From Seminavis robusta (taxonomy: Eukaryota > Bacillariophyta > Bacillariophyceae > Naviculales > Naviculaceae): a DNA stretch of 63,232 bases. Location: assembly GCA_903772945.1 (NCBI GenBank), contig CAICTM010000494.1, forward strand, positions 1 to 63,232, in the 5' to 3' direction. Below, piece after piece: positions 55,401-63,232 of this stretch. Each line of letters starts with the position of its first letter. Within the stretch, counting starts at the first letter, position 1. Below the pieces are notes generated by a model. The model made no database searches and was not told the origin of the DNA. It worked only from the letters and a program-made list of their open reading frames with translations. Made by a program: the position numbers and the translations under genes.

Positions 55401-57768
55401 GAGAGACCGCAGATGGCATTTGGCCGTAACCAATTACAACCTCTACCCTGACAGGACACGCCAAAATTTCCTGCTGAGTTTACATGGCATCCACAGAGCC
55501 AGAAAGGCTTTGCTACGATATGCGGCGGCTGGTGCTAGCAATGATCACTTCCATCGGGATATCAAGTCCATTCTTGCAGACAGTGGCAGTTTGATCGCTG
55601 ATGCAGCTGTCTACATTGAATCCAACGTGACTTCAAACGGGGACTTTTCTGAGACAATGGATGGGCTCGAAGTTTTGACAGTTCACTTGGACTCTTTGAA
55701 GATTGCTCTTACTGCGGACGCTGGGGCTGGGGAGCATCAATCTCTTCAGCTGGATTCGTCGTCTCTACTTTTCGGCTTGTGGCAGTTTTACACCAGGGTG
55801 TGCAGCGAGGCTGCTTCCGTTCGTCTCATTTCATATTTTGAGCATGTGACGAGTGACGGCGAACTATCAGATCCCGAAATCCTCGACGAACGCCTGCCTG
55901 AATCCTCGGATGAAATTGATGAACGGGTCCGACGTCTTCGATGCAGCGTCTTGACTGTCAATCTTCTCTGCTTGCAAAGAGTACTGGAGAACGAGTCTGT
56001 CGCCAACTTGTCCTTGCCACTATCTTCATCGGGAGGGGTTTTCTCTCTCGAAAACGATTGCGCGTCAAGATTTTCCTTGTCGAGGGAGTCTGCGACTTCG
56101 TCATTCGACTTCCTTTTGAATTGTCAAAAGATGTTGGGAGAAGACCTCGTTGTTGGTGTGCGTGGCGACAGTGGAGGCATTTCCGTTGACCTGTACTCAG
56201 CAATCATCGAGTCCTTAACTGTCCTCTCAGCTATCCTCGTGGAGGTTGTCAATCAAAATGAACTGGACGGGTCAAAGTTGATTTCGCTATCAGCCCGTTG
56301 CTCCGATTTTGCCACGAATCTACGTGGCGTCTTCTGCAGCTTTCCACCCCAGAAGAAGGCTCTCTTCTCAAGGACTTTGCTCCTCGTCACACAGGCTCTG
56401 CCGATGTTGGCACGACGCGCCGCGGCAACGCACTTCCTATTGCTGGTCCAAGGTGTTGTAGAAAGCGATGACGATAAGGAGGAATCACATTCGAAAGGTG
56501 AAAACTTTGCCGTGGCAACTTTTACGCAATGTGTTGTCACTTTTGAGAAATGGTTACGCTCAGATACTTTGTCATGGGCGATGCTTCAAGTACCAGATGC
56601 GGAAGAACACGAAACTACAGGAAATGATGAAGAGGTGCCCAGCAAAAACGACGAGACACGCAGTATTGCTAGCAAAGGTTCTGTGCTTTCAAACGAGCAC
56701 TCTGCCCGCACAAAGGGCGTGCCAGCTGTAGTCACGATCACTTTGGAAAGCACCCCCCACAACCGCGGTGCGCACGTAAACCCAAATGCGCTGCTCCCGC
56801 TGAAGACAAAGGAGATGTGGAGCTGGGCATGCTCCGGTTCCCTTCAGGCCTTGGAATGTACTTGGACTCCTGTGCTTTCATCGACGGGGCCGGAGTTTGA
56901 TTTCCCTCTCATCACACCGTGCATCGAACGCAGCCTGCACAGGAGAGTTCTCGAGCAGACCTCCGCCACCAAGGCGTTGGGTCGGGTTTTCATGGAACGC
57001 AGCTCTTCAAAATCTATTGGTGAATCTGGATCTGAAGGAGGCAAAACACGACAACACATTCTCGTTGAAGCCTTCCCCAGCTGTGCCAAGTCACGGCTAA
57101 TCTCCCTCGCAAGCCGCATCATCACAGCGACAGATGCTTCGATCAAACAGTTGGATTACTTCTTTCGGCTGCCTACAAGAGATACTTCGCTACTTAGTTT
57201 CGTGGAAGCACTGATAACAGTGTTGGCCTGGGTTACGACCTATGGCCAAAAGGAGGATCTTGTGGTGGGAATTCGAAAGTGGTACATAGAAGAGGGCGAC
57301 AAGCGAGATTCAGAGGAAGACAAGTTATCCAAGGGATTCTCCAGGTTGATGTTCAAGATCGAAAAACTTGAAGCTGGTCTTCGTAAACTCCACAATCTCT
57401 TGTTGAGCCTGAACAAGTCAGCTTCTGCTGGGTCTACAAAACGAATGAAGATGGTCGACAAACTCATTGATTCTCTCTTTGGGCAGGGACCACAGGGACC
57501 AGAACAAGGAATATCCATTGCAGCTCTGGTGGAACGAAAGGTGCAACTCTTGATCGAGAATCAGGTCGAGTCCAGAAAGAAACGAGGCACTGTTGCTCAA
57601 CCTGGATCCAGTAATACGCGAAAGCGACGGAAAACGAGGCACGAGAAGCCAATTCGCAGCAGAAATCAAACGGTAGACAAGTGGCTACAAAGCGATAAGA
57701 ATCTAGAAGATGACGCCTACGAGGACGAGGCCTTTCTGGATTTGGAGGACTTTATCGCGGATGGGTGA
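52468..57768 (+). CDS. Large alpha-helical nuclear protein, possibly FANCI-like
   Basis: The frame is open from 52261 to 57768 without an intron. I start at ATG 52468 (CCCACCATGA context, 1766 residues); the 69 codons before it overlap repeat DNA. The protein is Leu-rich and looks like long helical repeats throughout. The C-terminus has LMFKIEKLEAGLRKLHNLLLSLN, which can be aligned by eye with the LIFAIEQYEKFLI-LSKKSK block near the C-terminus of FANCI, and ends with basic KKRGT...NTRKRRKTRHEKP and an acidic tail (DEAFLDLEDFIADG). A nuclear localisation signal is therefore likely. FANCI is about 1330 residues, so this would be an expanded form. Coding is sure; identity is a weak guess. Fanconi proteins act in interstrand crosslink repair. 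Confidence 0.8.
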   Translation: MTRDDSIAGAAVEEGESEFVRVACAAALRNDGETVRKELQCSQSPTVVSSLHSPLLKSTANAQLLHQRLFSGFDSSFQQVNVDSVLRSLLMIPPAYETPWEATLAMVTYLQSTNDDRDITRDASAPTGRKKPHSSLLRSATIEIQSFLQQTVASWWERERRLGHATNTQSAIGSNSTPTTDQTPRTCILKIVKQLTLPLLSTDIGCTTIPNNDCSKNKQRRENDDNFWMMPSLEMITTMVSILQGMDDTLHQEILDCVFPATIRPDRLLPWLGLATDLHPFLRPDDWDTLLNNLKRQDFTHFELQDLPGLMTAVLSLTNALVSNSVYNDGKETISSERQKLLALKRVALDLLHSAAIDLATFNTVTAVFHQGVANSTITGDWMDMDDEQDEVGESTTPRWVKANMMLAMLAATRKSGSSVLDNLLSRALAHAKKRPRRSITGVEGGWRILVSLAMGGNEKRHTKVRNEKAVNGSWLKQVQRMFKGVCYLGNGHFQRNNGQQHQANSLLNNMGRLVYQSLFLVHDGDESQEGLKTSQAALVAERAQDWINAANSKMNSNQGELEADEVALVAVTFIVTFGEVPLSRLFVLRGMVQAISGEANFQHSKTDIALLNCLILSTIVGHKNTLQSEWTPIVDVVAAGKLPREVFCALLPAIVKTSTKAQGAVLSVTRKFIYLPTHAATWGLQSMDASRDRIQCGLFGLCVLVTMSEENDCSADAWKILSEIIVSNSPPFPVAARTWLFRLLEDVVESWECCSQRVTGRLFRACLVHLLSFMAKNDVFNKMCICPRSVFTLWSLSDSLTVRAKANEDLPGLLKLASCLFFRTLQNEDGLRNIKTVGILWSAMLECCRPNTTSTVEAPHMVHTDDDKSSRQLYCKLFVCIMISLADFALRGISSYSSQAVCDKNVPQLFNFEVEGMRSQLATLELASIQPGHEQPRWIHGTSVSNNELVGARSSALPHDALESLALSLCDSLALFMRDRRWHLAVTNYNLYPDRTRQNFLLSLHGIHRARKALLRYAAAGASNDHFHRDIKSILADSGSLIADAAVYIESNVTSNGDFSETMDGLEVLTVHLDSLKIALTADAGAGEHQSLQLDSSSLLFGLWQFYTRVCSEAASVRLISYFEHVTSDGELSDPEILDERLPESSDEIDERVRRLRCSVLTVNLLCLQRVLENESVANLSLPLSSSGGVFSLENDCASRFSLSRESATSSFDFLLNCQKMLGEDLVVGVRGDSGGISVDLYSAIIESLTVLSAILVEVVNQNELDGSKLISLSARCSDFATNLRGVFCSFPPQKKALFSRTLLLVTQALPMLARRAAATHFLLLVQGVVESDDDKEESHSKGENFAVATFTQCVVTFEKWLRSDTLSWAMLQVPDAEEHETTGNDEEVPSKNDETRSIASKGSVLSNEHSARTKGVPAVVTITLESTPHNRGAHVNPNALLPLKTKEMWSWACSGSLQALECTWTPVLSSTGPEFDFPLITPCIERSLHRRVLEQTSATKALGRVFMERSSSKSIGESGSEGGKTRQHILVEAFPSCAKSRLISLASRIITATDASIKQLDYFFRLPTRDTSLLSFVEALITVLAWVTTYGQKEDLVVGIRKWYIEEGDKRDSEEDKLSKGFSRLMFKIEKLEAGLRKLHNLLLSLNKSASAGSTKRMKMVDKLIDSLFGQGPQGPEQGISIAALVERKVQLLIENQVESRKKRGTVAQPGSSNTRKRRKTRHEKPIRSRNQTVDKWLQSDKNLEDDAYEDEAFLDLEDFIADG

Positions 57769-58078
57769 TCATGGTGACTTCACATACGGCTAATGTTGTC
57801 CTAACTAATGCTGTTTTCAATTGCTTCTTCTAGCTAGCTGGTAGCTACCTAATCGGAGTAGTGCTGGAAGCTATAAACACTTTGAATTGCTTTGTCCCAC
57901 CATTCTTGCCACCGGTACCCGGCAACTCCGAGCATCCTGTGGTATGCATTGCCTATGTAGTCTATCAAGCACCAGCAAGACTTGATGGCTTTGCCACCGT
58001 ATCCTGGTACTCGTACCTTACTGTTCGACGGTATAATCTCAATTCTCAACAGGACCTCTGTGGAAACTCGAGTCGTGC
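57769..58078. other. Intergenic
   Basis: 3' flank of the 1766-residue gene, with CTAGCTAGCTGGTAGCTACC near 57831-57850. No gene seen. Confidence 0.5.
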
Positions 58079-58079
58079 T

Positions 58080-58405
58080 ACCGATCGTCTCTTAAATCCT
58101 TTTGATTGTCTCCTATTTAATGGATTTCGTCTCCTAAAAATAGGAGACGAAACGGATCATCTCTTAAATCTTTCGTCTCCTCTTTAATTCGTCTCCTATT
58201 TTCAACGGATCGTCTCCTATTCTCAACGGATCGTCTCCTAAGTGCACCATGTAAACTGTATGGTACCGTCTCCTAAATCTTTCGGATCGTCTCCTATTTC
58301 GAAACGATCGTCTTCTCAATGGAATTTCTCCTAATGAATTGTCTCCTAAATATAGGAGACGATTGCTTTCGTCTCTTAAATCATTTTGATCGTCTCTTAT
58401 GCGTC
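58080..58405. repeat. GTCTCCTAAAT repeat cluster with hairpins
   Basis: About 17 copies of a GTCTCCTAAAT/GTCTCCTATTT motif in 325 bp, often preceded by GAT (consensus GATCGTCTCCTAAAT). Most are on one strand, spaced 15-30 bp. Two are back-to-back inverted pairs that make perfect hairpins: GTCTCCTA-AAAA-TAGGAGAC near 58128-58148 and GTCTCCTA-AATA-TAGGAGAC near 58341-58360. Function unknown. Confidence 0.85.
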
Positions 58406-59555
58406 GGTGTATCATCGCTTAAGTATTTTGCCACGAATGACGTTTCCACAGAGGTCCAGCCAACGACTCGACTCTGTCCCTCTGAGCTCTCATTTTGTCC
58501 GCATAGCGGACAGCGGACATCTCGGACATGTACCGGTAGCTGCATCAGCATCACAGCACACAGCACCACGCTCAAACTTCAAAACGGATCCTCTAACAAA
58601 TTTGTGCAGCGACCCGTCACGGCTCTTTTCTGCCCTACCGTGAGACTGGTTAGTTTCTCAGAAAACTCCATATGAGCTTTTTCTCGATTTGAAAAACTCC
58701 AATTGCGCGACGAAAAGTTTTTTGAATGGACCAGTAAAGGTCTCCCACAATCCCACAATCACCACAAACCGCCCCGTGCTACCCCAAGTAGCCAATTCTA
58801 CATTTAGATGCCTGTATCTCAGCCAAAACTGAACCTTTTTCAAGATTGTTTGGTTGAATGCTACTCTTTTTGGAGAACTCAGAAACTCATACGATTTTAG
58901 CAAAAGTGACTGAACTAAGTAAGTTTACTCACAAACTGCCGAATCACTAAAACACGAGTTTTCACTCTGTGGTAACTTTTCGGTTGTTTGACTTTTTCAT
59001 CCCCCATGGGAATCATCAGTGCTTGGTCTATTGTGGTACTTATGAAATTGTGGTTTATGTCCGCAGGCTCCGTATGTTTCCTTGCAGGAGTTGATAAGCT
59101 TCTCCGGGGATTCTCTGAATCATTTCAGTATCTCGAGTCGCTCCCTGTTGCATAGGCTGCAGTGTCGTGTCCCGAACTCAGAAACTGTCTATTATCTTCA
59201 AGTCTTAAAATAGCATTTCTGGACACCCATATTGCTAGGTGGGTTGCTTTATGGGGTAAATGCATCCCCAGAGGTGAAATTTTTCAAAATTCCTAATTTC
59301 AACCTTTTTCTTTTTAGTATTTTTAATTTTTTGTTTTTATTTCGTACTTGCCAATCAACCAGACGTACGGTAAATATTTTGGTCCGGTAATGGCGTACCT
59401 GCGTTCCGGGCGGCTGATGCAAGCTTCCATGGAGGGAAAATCGGAGTTGGCGCGGGGGTGGCAGGTGGCAGAACCAACCCGCAAAGCCTCACTCCTCACA
59501 TTATCTCTCTCATTCTCAGGTTTGTAGGAGTATTAGAGCTTTTGAAGAGTTGACC
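58406..59555. other. Intergenic
   Basis: About 1.1 kb with no recognised gene. A T/A-rich stretch lies at 59280-59345. Confidence 0.5.
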
Positions 59556-60760
59556 ATGATATCAAGGAAGATGGTGTTTCCATCGTTACTGCTATTGATA
59601 ATAAATTGGCTTGTCGTTGGCACTGCTGGGGAATTTTTAACCATTCAAGAAGACGTCTCAATTGAAGCACCAACACTTGTCTACCATGCATTATTGCAAA
59701 ATGAAGACGCCCTCCCCATTGACCAAGCAAGCTCTACTCACCTGCGAGCATCTGTAAAGCCCCGGGAGTCTTCCTGGTTGGTCTCAGACAGTGAAGATGA
59801 TAGAAATCTGCAAGGAGGGCCGACCTTTAGCGATGAATTTTCCATTTCCTTTCGGCTGGTTTGGAGCATGGCATTTTCGGAAGGCACCACTATCCGAGAG
59901 CCCACGCAAGACGAGTACAATGGCTTGCTATTTGCCACTTTACGTTGGCTACTTGCTTCGGCCAATGAAGCCTATGCTGATGAGTCGGATTCATTCTCTG
60001 TGAAGAGCTTTGATATGACACATTATGGCGCCAGTTTTAATGAGTCAGACCCCTTCCCGTCAATTGTCGGCATGGAATGTTCTTGCATTTTGAATGCCAA
60101 CGACAGAGCCGATATCCCCTCAACCATTCAGTTTTTGGTCGCATTCAGCAGAGCTATAACCGTACTGTATTTGTCCAAGAATACCTAAACCCTGACGAAA
60201 CCCAGCCGGATCCAGGTATATATCGGAACGTGACGGAGGATATTCGGTACAATATTCTGCCCTCTCGCCTTGCCTGTCATTTCCAACAACGGAGGGTCCA
60301 CTCTTGCAACAATCAGTTTGGATTTGCAGTTCATCTCAACATTGGATACGGAATTCCTGATCGGGAGCCAACACAACCGAGTATGAGGGATTTCTGGCGG
60401 CCACCAGCGAGTGGCTCAATGATGTCTTTTTGCAGGCATACCCAGGCACAGATCAAGCTTCAACCGTCATTCCACTTGCTGTCGTCTTCCATTGAATCTA
60501 TGGATTACATCAAGAACGCGGCCCTCCCTCACAGGATTCATATTCAGTCGGCTATTTCCTTTCGACTCCCAGCTAGATACACGGGGGCAGAAGTAACTAC
60601 TCAGGATGCATGGGACTTATTGAGGTCGCAAGGAATTTTGAACTATCGAAACCAATATTTGAATACTGCTGAGCCAATAAGCAGCCTTTTTAGGGGAGCA
60701 TTGACCATTTCGTGGTCACCTGGGGTACCGTGGGTTTATGCTTTTGAAGTCGTTCCTTGA
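59556..60760 (+). pseudogene. Secreted or membrane protein with two tandem domains, frameshifted
   Basis: ATG at 59556 is followed by a signal peptide (MVFPSLLLLIINWLVVGTAG). Two related modules follow: SFRLVWSMAFSEGTTIREPT-QDEYNGLLFATLRWL and AVHLNIGYGIPDREPT-TEYEGFLAATSEWL. They share EPT-xEYxGhL-ATxxWL, a pattern I recall from lineage-specific diatom surface proteins. The frame changes near 60150 and after REPTQ at about 60377, where 2 nt are extra, and again at about 60490 after a TGA. Introns do not explain the changes, so it is probably a pseudogene, or the sequence has indel errors. Confidence 0.6.
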
Positions 60761-61348
60761 GGGAAGTGAATGGTGGGAATCGAGTCCATCGTATCAGGGA
60801 GTTGGATTGCAAGGAGTGCTCTTTGGGATAGTTCTGGCCGTTCACTCTGAATCAACACTAAGCTACAAGCTATTTTGTGCTACCCTTGTCCAATAAATTA
60901 AATATTTTCTATTGTGGTTGACACATTTATACTACAAAGTCTTGGAAGAAGGGAAGAAGAGACTTCAAGCACAAGAGGCTGTCTACGTCTGTGCCCCTTA
61001 GTCAAAGTTATTTTTTGAACACACAAACAAGCAAGGAGCCACCTCCGGACGTTTTTTTCTTCAACTTCACCGTTTTGAAAATTCGACTCCCGCGTCAAAT
61101 CAAATGGGAGGAGAGAGAAATCAAAAGCTACCAAATCCAAGTCGAACAAAAATACCTGTCGTCTTCCCTCGATTTCGAAAATCGTGGAAGATGTCTTGGG
61201 CTCTTGAAGTTCAGAATCGAATCAAAATGAAAATGGCGTGGAAGACGATGATTGAGCTTCGTTCGTTCGTTAGCTCACTTCTTGGCATTTGCTTCTAGTC
61301 GTTTCCGTTGCCTTTTCTCGTCAACACATCTTCTCCGCCATCGCGACC
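60761..61348. other. Intergenic, upstream of the REX4-like gene
   Basis: No conserved frame. The region should contain the promoter of the exonuclease gene. Confidence 0.45.
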
Positions 61349-62223
61349 ATGACGCCTCATTCTTCCCCACGCCTTTGTAGCTCTGGCTCTCCTTTGACGA
61401 AAACAAGCGCAACACCTTCGAAATCACATCACCCTCGGACGCGACGAACTCGCCGTGGCCAGGGAAACAAGAAGCAAAAGACAGATCAAGAGAATTTCGA
61501 CCCGCGAAACAAACCAAACGGCAATGGTAACAAGCATTCTTGCATCGCTGGCAAACCCGGGCTAAACAGCAGGGACGACGAGGGATCCATTGGGGCTGAC
61601 TCTTTCAAGGACACCACCAAAGTCAACAAACAATATGTGGGCCGCTCGATTGTGAGATGGTGGGTGTGGGTCCTGGTGGTAAGCGATCCGTTCTAGCTCG
61701 CGTCACTGTAGTAGATTGGAACGGAAAGCCTCTCCTGGATACGTTTTTGAAGGTCCACGAGAAAGTCACAGATTACCGGACCTTTGTCTCGGGCGTCAAG
61801 CACGGTGATCTAACGGGTCCCAATGCCATGGATTTTGGAGTTTGCAGAAAGAAGGTCATCGAGCTGCTTCGCAACAATGTGCTCGTTGGACATGCAGTGC
61901 ACAACGATTTGAATATCATGAAGATCATACATCCCCTGGAGGACGTGCGTGACACGAGCATGTATGAGCCCTTCATGGTAGTGGACCACTACACTGGTTA
62001 TCTCCGCCCACAAAAGTTAAAGAATCTATCGAAGGTCTACCTCGGCCGAACGATCCAGGAAGAAGGCACTTGCCACGACAGTTGCATCGATGCCCAAACC
62101 GCCCTCGACCTCTACAAGTCAGTTCAGACTGATTGGGAAAGCGCCGTTTCCCAAGCACAGACGCACTATGCCGCATTTGGTCCACCCTTTGGACGATACC
62201 AATACCAAGGAAGCTACAACTAA
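61349..62223 (+). pseudogene. REXO4: REX4-like 3'-5' RNA exonuclease with a 2-nt frameshift
   Basis: The N-terminal frame starts at ATG 61349 (MTPHSSPRLCSSG) and has a basic stretch RRTRRGQGNKKQK. It reaches KQYVGRSI at 61645, while the C-terminal frame reads LDCEMVGVGPGG. Without the two bases in GGGCCGCTCGAT (61640-61647) the two frames join to YVGLDCEMVGVG, the first Exo motif. The other DEDDh motifs are intact: VGHAVHNDLNIM and CHDSCIDAQTALDLY. REX4 is a nucleolar exonuclease in pre-rRNA processing; the total length is about 290 residues. It is either recently broken, spliced in an unusual way, or a sequencing error. Homology is sure; functionality is not. Confidence 0.75.
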
Positions 62224-62341
62224 ATGAACAGAGACCTGAAAGGACGTAATGCAAAACTCAAAAGGGAGGCCCAATGCACTGGGAACGCGTTAGAAAGCAA
62301 CCTTCAATTAAAATAGTCAAAAACTGATCAACAGAAGCTCG

Positions 62342-63060
62342 CTACACAGGTTTATTGTTGCTCTTTTCTTCTGCCTTTGTATCCACAGCTTCACTGCTCT
62401 CTGTGTCTACAATTGCCGCAGTAATTGTTTCCTTGGGTGCGGGAGGTGGGTTGGTGGTAGTGGCAGGCATCGCAGATGATGCTGCCTGCATAGCTGTGAC
62501 AGCTTGTGTGAGCAAGGCATTGACGTCGGCAGGTCGTTCATTGAACAGAATGGTATTGCTCTGCTTCCCCATTTCACCATACATGGTCACATATTCTCGA
62601 GCTAGTGCAAGTCGAGCCGCCTCTTGTCCACCAGGTTTGTTGAGTTCAGCTGAAATGACTCTCAAGGCTTGTGCTTGCGCCTCGGCCAGATTTGTATATT
62701 GCTTGCGCTTGACCTTGAGCTTCCAGCTGGATCTTTGTTTTGGTGGCATCTGCTTCATTCTTGATCTTGATAGGTTACCTTCCGACTCATTGGTGAGGCT
62801 ATTAATCTATGATCATTCAGCCTCTGCCGCTACCTCACATCTCAGTCGTACGTCTCGTCTGCTATGTTTGTCCGTCGGCAGGATTACATAATTTGTTATC
62901 TGGTGTGATTTCTGTGATTTCGTATCGTCGGATTTCCAATCCCTGATGAATGGGACATGGGCCTCCTGGAGGCTTCCCTTGATCAAACTATTGAGGCGTG
63001 CACGCCCATGCAGAATCTCATCCAACTCCATCTCACCAATGGCAGATCTCATGGCAGACT
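62342..63060 (-). pseudogene. Stomatin-like protein 2 (SPFH), heavily frameshifted
   Basis: The minus strand encodes C-terminal SLP2 sequence at 62342-62758 (AEAQAQALRVISAELNKPGG, GKQSNTILFNERPADVNALL). Upstream, another frame has ATKTKIQLEAQGQAQAIYKS; a single extra G near 62688 would reconnect them. 62813-63052 has MRSAIGEMELDEILHGRARL, the conserved SPFH helix, but then leaves the frame after QEAHVPFIR, where the next frame reads GLEIRRYEITEITPD. Several more stops and shifts follow between 62770 and 62900. The copy cannot make a full protein. The left end of the gene lies outside the window. SLP2 proteins scaffold inner mitochondrial membrane domains. Confidence 0.75.
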
Positions 63061-63232
63061 GAGAGTGCTGATTTTATAACCCAGTCAAATCAAAGAGTCA
63101 TTGTCCAAAAGCCACGCAGGCGATTTGGTGACCATCAGACACAGATACTGTAGCGCCTCATGGAGTCAGGAAGGTAGTTAGATGTGTATACATACTGGTT
63201 GAACATGAATGGCAAAGCCTCTTATTCTTCTT

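Overview
The window looks like nuclear DNA of a diatom, most likely a pennate species. Genes are compact, on both strands, intronless or with short GT-AG introns (about 64-171 nt). Two proteins (YbeY-like nuclease, phosphoglycerate mutase) start with a signal peptide followed by an A-F type junction, as in diatom plastid presequences. The tyrosine recombinase, the gag-like protein and a dioxygenase-like domain are of types I know mainly from diatoms. No rRNA gene and no intact tRNA gene was seen.

Layout. 1-7641 is a very large imperfect palindrome with two arms of about 3.7 kb. Each arm carries, from outside inward, a terminal block with a tRNA-Ala(UGC)-like sequence and a ~142-bp direct repeat with hairpins, a tyrosine recombinase gene pointing outward (nearly intact in the right arm, broken in the left), and a gag-like gene pointing to the centre. 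8197-27996 is ordinary gene-rich DNA: proteasome subunit alpha4-type, a MYND-finger protein, a zinc finger/TruA/2OG-oxygenase fusion, a sulfotransferase, topoisomerase VI subunit B, a protein kinase, plastid YbeY, a DGAT2-family acyltransferase and a mitochondrial AIM24-family protein. 28680-31250 is a gene-free, AT-rich block with a degenerate repeat family and a short-period minisatellite; it is a candidate centromere-like or heterochromatic block.

31441-42633 returns to genes: a sarcosine oxidase-like flavoenzyme, a plastid-targeted phosphoglycerate mutase, a PLAA/Doa1 homologue, two related genes that encode membrane plus coiled-coil modules (one built by exon duplication), and a bZIP factor. 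44200-52200 is repeat-derived DNA with a decayed Helitron-like Rep/PIF1 helicase on the minus strand and other decayed sequence. 52468-57768 is a single 1766-codon ORF for a large helical nuclear protein, perhaps FANCI-like. 57780-59550 is intergenic with a cluster of hairpin-forming GTCTCCTA repeats. The end holds a frameshifted secreted-protein gene, a REX4-like exonuclease with a 2-nt frameshift at its first catalytic motif, and a badly broken stomatin-like protein 2 sequence.

Functions are mostly housekeeping: protein turnover (PSMA4, PLAA), RNA processing (TruA fusion, YbeY, REX4), DNA topology or repair (TOP6B, the 1766-aa protein), lipid and one-carbon or glycolytic metabolism (DGAT2, sarcosine oxidase, PGAM). 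No operons are expected and none are seen. Exon models were built by hand from splice sites and reading-frame continuity; they agree in phase but have no transcript support.
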